NCBI GenBank assembly: GCA_045598285.1
Contig: JAZLLU010000031.1
Span: forward strand, 1-8,121
Direction: 5' to 3'
From: RGIG5612 sp045598285
GTDB taxonomy: Bacteria; Bacillota; Clostridia; Lachnospirales; Lachnospiraceae
DNA: 8,121 bases
Made by a program: the position numbers and the translations under genes. The notes under the pieces were generated by a model. The model was not told the origin of the DNA. It made no database searches and worked only from the letters and a program-made list of their open reading frames with translations. Positions 1-6,002 of this stretch are shown here, piece by piece (positions within the stretch are counted from its first letter, which is position 1; each line of letters begins with the position of its first letter).

Positions 1-1
1 A

Positions 2-109
2 AAAGAAAAAGGTATAACTGAAGTTGTTTTTGACAGAGGCGGGTATATTTATCATGGTAAAATCAAGGCTTTAGCTGATGCAGCTAGAGAAGCCGGCTTA
101 GAATTTTAA
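2..109 (+). CDS. rplR: 50S ribosomal protein L18, C-terminal fragment (cut by window edge)
   Basis: Only the last 35 residues are visible, read in the frame starting at base 2 and ending at TAA 107-109. They include VVFDRGGYIYHGKIKALADA and the terminal AAREAGLEF, which is the characteristic end of bacterial L18, the protein that binds 5S rRNA in the central protuberance of the large subunit. The position directly before rpsE is where rplR sits in the spc operon. The stop codon overlaps the purine-rich ribosome binding site of rpsE (AAGGAAGGAG, 108-117), so the two genes are co-transcribed and probably translationally linked. The start lies outside the window, so length and N-terminus cannot be judged. 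Confidence 0.95.
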   Translation, partial: KEKGITEVVFDRGGYIYHGKIKALADAAREAGLEF

Positions 110-127
110 GGAAGGAGAGTTGCGCAA

Positions 128-646
128 ATGAGAAAACAAGATGATTTTCACGGAAATGGTGAAGCTCCTGAATTCGAAGAGAGAGTTGTAACTATCAAAC
201 GTGTTACTAAAGTTGTTAAGGGCGGACGTAACTTCAAATTCACGGCATTAGTTGTTGTTGGAAATGGTAAAGGAAAAGTTGGCGTAGGCCTTGGCAAAGC
301 TATTGAAATCCCTGAAGCTATTCGTAAGGGAAAAGAAGATGCAATGAAGAACTTAGTAGAGATTCCTGTTGATGAAACAGCTAGTATCCCACACGACATT
401 ATCGGTAACTATGGCGGAGCTTCTGTATTACTTAAGAGAGCTTCACAAGGTACTGGTGTTATCGCTGGTGGCCCTGCTCGTAACGTTGTTGAACTTGCAG
501 GTATCAAGAACATTCGTGCTAAGTCTTTAGGTTCAAACAATAAACAAAACGTAGTACTTGCAGTTATGGATGGTCTTAAACAACTTAAGACACCAACAGA
601 AGTTGCTATGAAACGTGGCAAAACTGTTGAAGAAGTAATGGCATAA
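128..646 (+). CDS. rpsE: 30S ribosomal protein S5
   Basis: A 172-residue protein of normal S5 length. S5 lies on the solvent side of the small subunit near the mRNA entry channel, contributes to decoding accuracy and to mRNA unwinding. The N-terminal double-stranded-RNA-binding-like domain spans roughly residues 17-82 (EERVVTIKRVTKVVKGGRNF onward, then VVGNGKGKVGVGLGKA), and the C-terminal domain roughly 90-165 (IIGNYGGASVLLKRA, GTGVIAGGPARNVVELAG). The loop VVKGGR at residues 29-34 corresponds to the E. coli loop in which spectinomycin-resistance changes occur; here it looks wild type. ATG 128 is chosen because AGGAG at 113-117 lies 10 bases upstream. The TAA stop is followed in frame by TAG, which is also part of the rpmD ribosome binding site. 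Confidence 0.98.
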   Translation: MRKQDDFHGNGEAPEFEERVVTIKRVTKVVKGGRNFKFTALVVVGNGKGKVGVGLGKAIEIPEAIRKGKEDAMKNLVEIPVDETASIPHDIIGNYGGASVLLKRASQGTGVIAGGPARNVVELAGIKNIRAKSLGSNNKQNVVLAVMDGLKQLKTPTEVAMKRGKTVEEVMA

Positions 647-661
647 TAGGAGGGAAATAAA

Positions 662-847
662 ATGGCAGATAAAAAAGTTAAAGTAACATTAGTCAAATCT
701 CCTATTGGCGCTATTCCAAAACAGAAAGCAACTGTTGAGGCTCTTGGACTTAAAAAGATCCGTCAGACAGTAGAACTTCCTGATAACGACGCAGTTAGAG
801 GAATGATTTGGCACGTTAGACATTTAGTTAAAGTTGAAGAAGCTTAA
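662..847 (+). CDS. rpmD: 50S ribosomal protein L30
   Basis: A 61-residue protein, the usual size for bacterial L30, a small single-domain large-subunit protein. Recognisable stretches are VKVTLVKSPIGAIPKQKATVE near the N-terminus, the LGLKKIRQTVE segment (residues about 29-39) and the closing MIWHVRHLVKVEE. The start is set by AGGAGGG at 648-654, seven bases before ATG. It sits between rpsE and rplO, the standard spc-operon position. L30 is absent from some bacteria; its presence here is usual for Firmicutes. Nothing about the sequence is unusual. Confidence 0.97.
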   Translation: MADKKVKVTLVKSPIGAIPKQKATVEALGLKKIRQTVELPDNDAVRGMIWHVRHLVKVEEA

Positions 848-859
848 GGAGGTCACGAA

Positions 860-1303
860 ATGAATTTATCGCAGTTACATCCTGCAGATGGTTCCAAGCA
901 AAGCAACAACTTCAGAAGAGGTCGTGGCCATGCTTCAGGAAACGGAAAAACAGCAGGTAAAGGACATAAAGGTCAAAAGGCTCGTTCAGGTAGACCACGT
1001 ATCGGTTTCGAAGGTGGACAGATGCCTTTATACAGAAGATTACCTAAGAGAGGCTTTACAAATATTAATACTAAAGAAATCGTTGGTATTAATTTAAGCG
1101 CTCTTGAAAAATTCGAAGATGGTGCTGACGTTACTATCGAAACATTAATGGATATGGGTATCGTTAAGAACCCTAAAGATGGTGTTAAAATTTTAGGTAA
1201 CGGAAACATCACAAAGAAATTAAATGTAAAAGTTAATGCTTTCAGCGCTGCAGCTAAAGAAAAAATCGAAGCTGCTGGCGGAACATGTGAGGTAGAAGAA
1301 TAA
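860..1303 (+). CDS. rplO: 50S ribosomal protein L15
   Basis: A 147-residue protein of normal length. L15 is an early-to-middle assembly protein of the large subunit whose extended N-terminus threads through 23S rRNA. That N-terminus is Gly/Arg/Lys rich (residues about 18-50, with GRGHASGNGKTAGKGHKGQKA), followed by RPRIGFEGGQMPLYRRLPKRGF and a C-terminal globular part ending in an acidic tail. The start is fixed by AAGGAGGT at 846-853, which overlaps the rpmD stop codon. The stop TAA (1301-1303) shares its last base with the secY ATG, so ribosomes finishing L15 are well placed to restart on SecY. Confidence 0.98.
   Translation: MNLSQLHPADGSKQSNNFRRGRGHASGNGKTAGKGHKGQKARSGRPRIGFEGGQMPLYRRLPKRGFTNINTKEIVGINLSALEKFEDGADVTIETLMDMGIVKNPKDGVKILGNGNITKKLNVKVNAFSAAAKEKIEAAGGTCEVEE
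1289..1293 (+). promoter_or_regulatory. Ribosome binding site of secY inside rplO
   Basis: GAGGT lies within the last codons of rplO, nine bases before the secY ATG at 1303. With the TAATG stop/start overlap it points to coupled translation of L15 and SecY and supports ATG 1303 as the start. Confidence 0.7.
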
Positions 1304-2622
1304 TGTTCAAAACAATAGTACAGGCATTCAAAATCAAAGAAATTCGTAGAAAACTTCTTTTTACAGTTGTTATGCTTATTATTGTCAGAATAGGTTGTCA
1401 GATTCCTCTTCCAGGAACAGATGCCGATGTTATTAAAGAAGTGCTCGGAGGACTTTCAACAGGTGCCTTCGGCTTCTTTGATGCGTTGACTGGATCTTCT
1501 TTTAGCTCCATGTCAATCTTCGCATTGAACATTACGGTTTATATTACAGCGTCAATCATTATCCAACTTCTTACTATTGCTATTCCTCAATTAGAGGAAA
1601 TGCAAAAAGAAGGTGAAGACGGCAGACAAAAAATGGCTAAGATTACTCGTTACTTAACAGTAGGTCTTGGTTTAATCGAAAGTATTGCGATGGTTATCGG
1701 TTTTGGTAACCAAGGTATTTTCGGTTCGCTTTCTGGCGGTCTTAAAACTTGGACAATGATTTGTGACATCATAATCTTAACTGCTGGTTCAGTTCTTATC
1801 ATGTGGATGGGCGAGCAGATTACTGAAAAGGGTATTGGTAATGGTATCTCAATTATCTTGTTAATTAATATCGTTTCTACAATGCCTAACGATTTTTCAA
1901 ATCTTTACGAACAGTTCGTAGCTGGCGCAAGCAGTGTTGGTATGGCTGTTACTGCTGCTGTAATTATTATTGTTTTAGTTTTGGCTGTTATCGCTTTCAT
2001 TGTTTACTTAAACGATGGCGAAAGAAGAATCAGTGTTCAATATTCGCAAAAGGTTGCTGGCAGAAAGAGCTATGGTGGACAAAGTTCACATATTCCTCTT
2101 AAGGTTAACACAGCTGGTGTTATTCCTATTATCTTTGCAGCCAGCCTTTTCCAATTCCCTGTAATTATTGCAAACTTTGCAACTAATTATCAGCCAGGAA
2201 CATGGACAAGATTCTTTACGTCAAGCTATTGGTGCAATCCAAACTTTCCGATCTATTCACTTGGATTAATTCTTTATATCGCACTTATTATATTCTTTGC
2301 TTACTTCTATACACAGATTACTTTTAATCCTGCAGAAGTATCAAACAATATTAAAAAGAATGGTGGATTTATTCCGGGTATTAGACCTGGTAAGGCAACG
2401 GAAGAATACTTTAGCAAAGTATTAAAATATTTGATTTTTATCGGAGCTGTTGGACTCATTATTGTAGCAATAATTCCAATTATCGTTTCAGGTGTATTTA
2501 ATGCACAGCTTTCATTCGCTGGCACATCACTTATCATCGTAGTTGGCGTTATCTTAGAAACAGCTAAACAACTTGAGTCTATGTTGCTTGTAAGAAACTA
2601 TTCAGGTTTCCTTGCAAAGTAG
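1303..2622 (+). CDS. secY: Protein translocase channel subunit SecY
   Basis: A 439-residue integral membrane protein with ten hydrophobic segments, at roughly residues 18-36, 72-93, 117-137, 152-170, 181-195, 214-236, 270-291, 317-337, 375-395 and 406-421. SecY forms the channel that, with SecE and SecG, passes unfolded proteins across the membrane or inserts membrane proteins, powered by SecA or the translating ribosome. The plug region follows TM1 (about 45-68, including STGAFGFFDALTG). The cytosolic loop at 239-269 (GERRISVQYSQKVAGRK) and the loop at 340-372 with GFIPGIRPG are the ribosome/SecA contact sites; R361 matches the functionally important E. coli R357. Length is normal. The start overlaps the rplO stop by one base. 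A 31-base spacer follows before adk. Confidence 0.98.
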   Translation: MFKTIVQAFKIKEIRRKLLFTVVMLIIVRIGCQIPLPGTDADVIKEVLGGLSTGAFGFFDALTGSSFSSMSIFALNITVYITASIIIQLLTIAIPQLEEMQKEGEDGRQKMAKITRYLTVGLGLIESIAMVIGFGNQGIFGSLSGGLKTWTMICDIIILTAGSVLIMWMGEQITEKGIGNGISIILLINIVSTMPNDFSNLYEQFVAGASSVGMAVTAAVIIIVLVLAVIAFIVYLNDGERRISVQYSQKVAGRKSYGGQSSHIPLKVNTAGVIPIIFAASLFQFPVIIANFATNYQPGTWTRFFTSSYWCNPNFPIYSLGLILYIALIIFFAYFYTQITFNPAEVSNNIKKNGGFIPGIRPGKATEEYFSKVLKYLIFIGAVGLIIVAIIPIIVSGVFNAQLSFAGTSLIIVVGVILETAKQLESMLLVRNYSGFLAK

Positions 2623-2641
2623 GTTTCGATACGACATAAAA

Positions 2642-2646
2642 AGAGG
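2642..2646 (+). promoter_or_regulatory. Ribosome binding site of adk
   Basis: AGAGG seven bases before ATG 2654. It is weaker than the other sites in the operon but decides the adk start. An in-frame TTG at 2612 would begin inside secY and add 14 residues that are not part of the conserved MKIIMLGAPGAGKGT beginning. Confidence 0.6.
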
Positions 2647-2653
2647 CATAACA

Positions 2654-3298
2654 ATGAAAATAATTATGTTAGGTGCCCCGGGTGCGGGTAAAGGCACTCA
2701 AGCAAAAATGATAGCTGAGAAATTTAACATTCCTCATATCTCTACAGGAGATATCTTCAGGGCTAACATAAAAGAAGGCACACCACTTGGAAGCAAAGCT
2801 AAAGAGTATATGGACAAAGGCCTATTAGTACCTGATGAGCTTGTTGTTGATTTAGTAGTTGATCGCCTTGCATGGGAAGATGCTAAGAACGGTTATGTTC
2901 TTGATGGTTTCCCAAGAACTATTCCGCAAGCAGAGGCTTTAACTAACGCTCTTGCAAAGAATGGCAAGAAGGTTGACTTCGCAATCGACATCGATGTTCC
3001 GGACGAGAACATCATTGAAAGAATGGGCGGTAGAAGAGCATGCGTTGCATGTGGCGCTACATACCATATAGTTAACATTCCTCCTAAGAAGGAAGGCATC
3101 TGCGATAAGTGCGGTGCGGAACTTATTCTTAGAGATGACGACAAACCTCAGACAGTTAAGAAAAGACTCGATGTTTACCATGAGCAAACTCAGCCTTTAA
3201 TTGACTACTATACAAAGGAAGGCGTCTTGAAGGAAGTTGACGGAACAGTTGACATGATGGAAGTATTTGATGCAATTGTTCAAATTTTAGGAGCATAG
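2654..3298 (+). CDS. adk: Adenylate kinase, zinc-binding long form
   Basis: A 214-residue cytosolic kinase catalysing ATP + AMP = 2 ADP, which keeps adenine nucleotides balanced. The P-loop is GAPGAGKGT (residues 7-15). The AMP-binding part includes STGDIFR (30-36) and LDGFPRT (83-89). The LID carries GRR (126-128) and a four-cysteine zinc site, C130, C133, C150 and C153, the same positions as in the structurally known Bacillus enzyme. The zinc is structural. RLDVYHEQTQPLIDYY near the C-terminus is also typical. The gene lies between secY and map, as usual in Firmicutes. The stop TAG is one base before the map ATG, and the map ribosome binding site lies inside the last adk codons. One small departure is MGGRR where many homologues have LTGRR or ISGRR; I expect no loss of function. 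Confidence 0.98.
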   Translation: MKIIMLGAPGAGKGTQAKMIAEKFNIPHISTGDIFRANIKEGTPLGSKAKEYMDKGLLVPDELVVDLVVDRLAWEDAKNGYVLDGFPRTIPQAEALTNALAKNGKKVDFAIDIDVPDENIIERMGGRRACVACGATYHIVNIPPKKEGICDKCGAELILRDDDKPQTVKKRLDVYHEQTQPLIDYYTKEGVLKEVDGTVDMMEVFDAIVQILGA

Positions 3299-3299
3299 T

Positions 3300-4052
3300 A
3301 TGCCAGGCGTTACTATCAAATCTAAAAGAGAAATTGAGTTGATGAGGGAAGCAGGAAAACTCCTTAGGGATGTTCATAATCGCTTAGGTGAGGAAATTGC
3401 CCCTGGAATTTCGACTTTAGATTTAGATAAACTTGGGGAAGAACTTATCCGCAAGACCGATTCAATTCCATCTTTTTTGAACTACGAAGGATATCCAGCA
3501 TCGGTGTGTGTATCTATCAATGAAGAGGTAGTGCATGGAATCCCGAAAGCTCAAAGGATAATTGAAGAAGGCGACATAGTTAGTCTTGATATTGGTCTTA
3601 TACATAACGGATTTCAAAGCGATGCAGCAAGAACCCATGCTGTAGGAAAAGTTTCTAAAGAAGCTGCTGCTTTGATTAGCGTTACACAGGAGAGTTTTTT
3701 CGAAGGCATAAAATATGCAAAAGCAGGAAATCACTTACACGACATAAGCAATGCGATTGGCAATTATTGCTACGCCAAAGGTTATGGAGTTGTAAGAGAG
3801 TTAGTTGGACACGGCATAGGCCGTGAAATGCATGAAGCACCACAGATTCCTAATTTTCCACAAAAGAGAAAAGGAATTTTGCTCTGCGCAGGAATGACTT
3901 TGGCAATCGAACCAATGATTAATATTGGTGGTGACGATGTTAAGTTCTTAAGCGATGGATGGGGATGCGTAACGAAAGATGGTTCGCTTTCTGCCCATTA
4001 CGAGAACACGATACTTATCACTGATAGTGAGCCAGAGATTCTCACACTTTAG
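3300..4052 (+). CDS. map: Methionine aminopeptidase, type I
   Basis: A 250-residue type Ia enzyme that removes the initiator methionine from new proteins after deformylation when the second residue is small. All five metal ligands of the pita-bread fold are visible and fall at the same numbers as in E. coli: D97, D108, H171, E204 and E235. The substrate-contact histidines H79 (VVHGIP) and H178 (MHEAP) are also present. There is no N-terminal zinc-finger extension. The start is set by AGGAG at 3289-3293, inside the end of adk. The TAG stop (4050-4052) overlaps the infA ribosome binding site. In many Clostridia a short KOW-domain RNA-binding protein gene separates map from infA; there is no room for one here. 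Confidence 0.98.
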   Translation: MPGVTIKSKREIELMREAGKLLRDVHNRLGEEIAPGISTLDLDKLGEELIRKTDSIPSFLNYEGYPASVCVSINEEVVHGIPKAQRIIEEGDIVSLDIGLIHNGFQSDAARTHAVGKVSKEAAALISVTQESFFEGIKYAKAGNHLHDISNAIGNYCYAKGYGVVRELVGHGIGREMHEAPQIPNFPQKRKGILLCAGMTLAIEPMINIGGDDVKFLSDGWGCVTKDGSLSAHYENTILITDSEPEILTL

Positions 4053-4057
4053 GAGGT
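4051..4057 (+). promoter_or_regulatory. Strong ribosome binding site of infA overlapping the map stop
   Basis: AGGAGGT uses the last two bases of the map stop codon and lies four bases before the infA ATG. The perfect anti-16S match fits a highly expressed initiation factor and leaves no space for another gene. Confidence 0.75.
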
Positions 4058-4061
4058 ATTT

Positions 4062-4280
4062 ATGTCTAAAGCGGACGTAATCGAACTCGAAGGCAAGGTA
4101 GTTGAGAAATTACCTAATGCAATGTTTCAGGTAGAGTTAGAAAATGGTCATACTGTACTCGCACATATTAGCGGCAAGCTACGCATGAACTACATAAGAA
4201 TTCTTCCTGGAGACAAAGTTACATTAGAAATGTCTCCATATGATCTTACAAAAGGTAGAATTATTTGGAGAGACAAATAG
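4062..4280 (+). CDS. infA: Translation initiation factor IF-1
   Basis: A 72-residue protein, exactly the usual IF-1 length and a single OB-fold domain throughout. It blocks the ribosomal A site during initiation and assists IF-2 and IF-3. Recognisable segments are ADVIELEGKVVEKLPNAMFQ (residues about 4-23), HTVLAHISGKLRMNYIRIL and the closing DLTKGRIIWRD. The second residue is Ser, a small residue that suits removal of Met by the neighbouring Map. The stop TAG is followed immediately by an in-frame TAA. A 76-base gap before rpmJ separates this gene from the alpha-type block and may hold a promoter. Confidence 0.98.
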   Translation: MSKADVIELEGKVVEKLPNAMFQVELENGHTVLAHISGKLRMNYIRILPGDKVTLEMSPYDLTKGRIIWRDK

Positions 4281-4292
4281 TAAGAAAAATTC

Positions 4293-4321
4293 TTGCGCAC
4301 GAAAATCATTTATGATAGTAT
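4293..4321 (+). promoter_or_regulatory. Possible internal sigma-A-type promoter before rpmJ
   Basis: The infA-rpmJ gap contains TTGCGC (4293-4298) and TAGTAT (4316-4321) separated by 17 bases, with an overlapping TATGAT at 4311-4316 that looks more like a -10 box but lacks a -35 at good distance. Start would be near 4328, ahead of the rpmJ ribosome binding site (AAGGAG, 4342-4347). An internal promoter here would let the rpmJ-rplQ block be made separately from the upstream genes. The match is partial, so this is only a candidate. Confidence 0.35.
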
Positions 4322-4356
4322 GGTGGGCGGACTTTTTTGGAAAGGAGATGTTTAAC

Positions 4357-4470
4357 ATGAAGGTTAGAGCATCAGTTAAACCGATTTGTGAAAAGTGCAA
4401 AGTTATTAAAAGAAAAGGTAAAATCAGAATTATCTGTGAAAACCCTAAGCATAAACAACGCCAGGGTTAA
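4357..4470 (+). CDS. rpmJ: 50S ribosomal protein L36, zinc-ribbon (C+) form
   Basis: A 37-residue protein, the smallest ribosomal protein, sitting on the large subunit. It begins MKVRASVKPICEKCK and keeps all four zinc ligands: C11, C14, C27 and H32 (C-x2-C-x12-C-x4-H). It is therefore the zinc-dependent version, not the zinc-free paralogue some bacteria express during zinc shortage. ATG 4357 is preferred over the in-frame ATG at 4348 because the latter touches the AAGGAG site and would add MFN to a very conserved N-terminus. The next gene, rpsM, follows after 30 bases. Confidence 0.97.
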   Translation: MKVRASVKPICEKCKVIKRKGKIRIICENPKHKQRQG

Positions 4471-4500
4471 CCTTTTATAATATTAATGGAGGTAAAATAA

Positions 4501-4869
4501 ATGGCTCGTATTTCCGGTGTTGATTTACCAAAAGACAAGCGTGTTGAAATAGGTTTAACCTATATTTACGGAATCGGCAGACCAAGCGCAACTAAGATAG
4601 TTGAAAAGGCTGGCGTAAATCCTGATACACGTGTACGTGATCTTACTGATGATGAAGTTAAGAAATTAGCTGAAATCATTGAAGGGGAGCACATGGTTGA
4701 AGGTGAATTAAGAAGAGAAGTTGCTATGAATATCAAGCGACTTCAGGAGATTGGATGTTACAGAGGCATCCGTCATCGTAAGGGCTTACCAGTTCGTGGT
4801 CAGAAGACAAAAACTAATGCCAGAACTCGTAAAGGTCCTAAGAGAACTGTAGCAAATAAGAAGAAATAA
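4501..4869 (+). CDS. rpsM: 30S ribosomal protein S13
   Basis: A 122-residue protein of normal length in the head of the small subunit, where it contacts the P-site tRNA and the intersubunit bridges to 5S-region proteins. It starts MARISGVDLP, has the helix-two-turn-helix region YIYGIGRPSATKIVEKAGV (about 21-39), and the signature CYRGIRHRKGLPVRGQKTKT (86-105) with the basic C-terminal tail ending in Lys. The start is supported by TGGAGGT at 4487-4493. In gamma-proteobacteria the S4 repressor binds an mRNA pseudoknot just before this gene; I see no comparable fold before rpsM here, but there is a candidate after it. Confidence 0.98.
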   Translation: MARISGVDLPKDKRVEIGLTYIYGIGRPSATKIVEKAGVNPDTRVRDLTDDEVKKLAEIIEGEHMVEGELRREVAMNIKRLQEIGCYRGIRHRKGLPVRGQKTKTNARTRKGPKRTVANKKK

Positions 4870-4912
4870 TTACACCCCAAATCCGAAATTGTATTAGTGT
4901 AAAAGTTTCGGA
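4870..4912 (+). promoter_or_regulatory. Interleaved inverted repeats before rpsK, possible mRNA pseudoknot
   Basis: Directly after the rpsM stop there are two perfect inverted repeats that interleave. TTACAC (4870-4875) pairs with GTGTAA (4897-4902), and TCCGAAA (4882-4888) pairs with TTTCGGA (4906-4912), extendable by one U-G pair. The order A-B-A'-B' with connecting stretches of 6, 8 and 3 bases is that of an H-type pseudoknot in RNA. It lies 15 bases before the rpsK ribosome binding site (TGGAGG, 4928-4933). The two stems could not be drawn as nested hairpins. S4 controls the alpha operon of E. coli through a leader pseudoknot, and rpsD is two genes downstream here, so an autoregulatory site is conceivable. 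Chance pairing is not excluded. Confidence 0.4.
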
Positions 4913-4945
4913 ACGGGAACCCATAAGTGGAGGTTAGTTTAGAAA

Positions 4946-5344
4946 ATGGCAGCAAAAAAAGTTACGAAAAAAGTGACAAAAAAGCGCGTTAAGAAAAACG
5001 TTGAACGAGGACAAGCGCATATTCAGTCATCATTTAATAACACTATTGTTACCTTAACTGATGCTGAAGGAAATGCCCTCAGTTGGGCAAGTGCCGGCGG
5101 TCTGGGTTTTAGAGGTTCAAGGAAATCTACACCTTATGCAGCTCAAATGGCAGCTGAAACTGCAACAAAAGCAGCTTTAGTTCATGGACTTAAATACGTT
5201 GATGTATTTGTTAAAGGTCCGGGCTCAGGAAGGGAAGCAGCAATTCGTGCTCTTCAGGCAAGCGGATTACAAGTAACAAGTATTAGTGACGTTACACCTG
5301 TTCCACATAACGGATGTCGTCCACCAAAACGTAGAAGAGTCTGA
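4946..5344 (+). CDS. rpsK: 30S ribosomal protein S11
   Basis: A 132-residue protein of the small-subunit platform, near the E-site codon and the anti-Shine-Dalgarno helix. After a very basic, lysine-rich N-terminal tail (residues 1-18), it has the S11 core AHIQSSFNNTIVTLTDAEGN, ASAGGLGFRGSRKSTPYAAQ, VKGPGSGREAAIRALQ and the C-terminal signature PHNGCRPPKRRRV. Length is normal. The start is ATG 4946; its ribosome binding site TGGAGG (4928-4933) is 12 bases away, longer than elsewhere in the operon, which may matter given the possible folded leader. The stop TGA is followed by an in-frame TAG that is also part of the rpsD ribosome binding site. Confidence 0.98.
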   Translation: MAAKKVTKKVTKKRVKKNVERGQAHIQSSFNNTIVTLTDAEGNALSWASAGGLGFRGSRKSTPYAAQMAAETATKAALVHGLKYVDVFVKGPGSGREAAIRALQASGLQVTSISDVTPVPHNGCRPPKRRRV

Positions 5345-5358
5345 TAGGAGGTGCGAAT

Positions 5359-5961
5359 ATGGCAGTAAATAGAGTTCCTGTTCTTAAAAGATGCAGATCA
5401 CTGGGATTAGATCCAATTTATTTAGGAATAGATAAAAAATCAAAAAGAGGCGTTGCAAACGGCAGACGCCAAGGTAAAAAACTTAGTGAGTATGGTCTCC
5501 AGTTAAGAGAAAAACAAAAAGCTAAATTTATTTACGGAGTATTAGAAAAACCTTTCCATAATTATTATGAGAAGGCTAAGAAGATGAAAGGCCAAACAGG
5601 TGAAAATCTTATGGTCCTTCTAGAGCGCAGATTAGATAATATCGTATTCCGCGCAGGTTTTGCTAGAACACGTAGAGAAGCTAGACAAATCGTTGACCAC
5701 AAACAATTACTCGTTAACGGTAAGGGCGTGAACATTCCTTCATTCCTTATTAATGCTGGCGATGTAATCGAGGTTAAAGAGAAATGCAAAACATCAACAA
5801 GATATGAACAAATCGCAGAAGTAACAGGCGGACGCCTTACTCCTAGCTGGATGGAAGCTGATCTCGAAAATTGGAAAGTTACTATTAAAGAACTTCCAAA
5901 GAGAGAAGACATTGATATCCCTGTTGATGAGATGTTAATCGTCGAGTTGTATTCTAAATAA
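5359..5961 (+). CDS. rpsD: 30S ribosomal protein S4, zinc-free (C-) form
   Basis: A 200-residue primary assembly protein that nucleates the 30S body and guards decoding fidelity at the mRNA entry. It contains KLSEYGLQLREKQKAKFIYG (about 41-60), MKGQTGENLMVLLERRLDN, and the S4 RNA-binding domain FARTRREARQIVDHKQLLVNGK (about 101-122), ending VDEMLIVELYSK. The N-terminus, MAVNRVPVLKRCRSLG, has only one cysteine (C12), so the four-cysteine zinc knuckle of C+ S4 is absent. This short N-terminal style is one I associate with Lachnospiraceae. The gene is in the alpha operon beside rpsK, unlike Bacillus, where rpsD stands alone; local feedback by S4 would thus be possible. AGGAGGTG (5346-5353) sets the start. 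Confidence 0.98.
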   Translation: MAVNRVPVLKRCRSLGLDPIYLGIDKKSKRGVANGRRQGKKLSEYGLQLREKQKAKFIYGVLEKPFHNYYEKAKKMKGQTGENLMVLLERRLDNIVFRAGFARTRREARQIVDHKQLLVNGKGVNIPSFLINAGDVIEVKEKCKTSTRYEQIAEVTGGRLTPSWMEADLENWKVTIKELPKREDIDIPVDEMLIVELYSK

Positions 5962-6002
5962 TTTTTAGCAATGTATAAATTCAATTATATAAAGGAGGGC
6001 CT

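Noticed and set aside
644..649. Tandem stop codons after rpsE, and similarly after infA (4278-4283) and rpsK (5342-5347).
   Set aside because: In rpsE and rpsK the second stop is simply the TAG of the next gene's TAGGAGG ribosome binding site; only the infA pair is free of that, which is not enough to call a pattern.
2612..2653. Upstream TTG start for adk adding 14 residues.
   Set aside because: It would start within secY, has no ribosome binding site, and adenylate kinases begin at the MKIIMLGAPGAGKGT segment, which has its own AGAGG site.
4240..4356. Extended upstream reading frame in front of rpmJ.
   Set aside because: It is only an open frame running through the end of infA; L36 is 37 residues and begins at ATG 4357 with a good ribosome binding site.
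4441..4472. AACCCT (4441-4446) / AGGGTT (4463-4468) stem and GGTTAACC palindrome as a possible rpsM leader regulator.
   Set aside because: Six base pairs with a 16-base loop inside the rpmJ coding end is weak, does not include the ribosome binding site and shows no pseudoknot partner.
4476..4481. Perfect TATAAT between rpmJ and rpsM as a promoter -10 box.
   Set aside because: At 17 bases upstream the sequence is AAACAA, with nothing like TTGACA at nearby spacings; the site is in an A/T-rich spacer directly before the rpsM ribosome binding site.
5962..6002. Promoter in the rpsD-rpoA gap, suggested by TATAAA and TTATATAA.
   Set aside because: No -35-like sequence at suitable spacing; the gap is simply A/T rich before the rpoA ribosome binding site.
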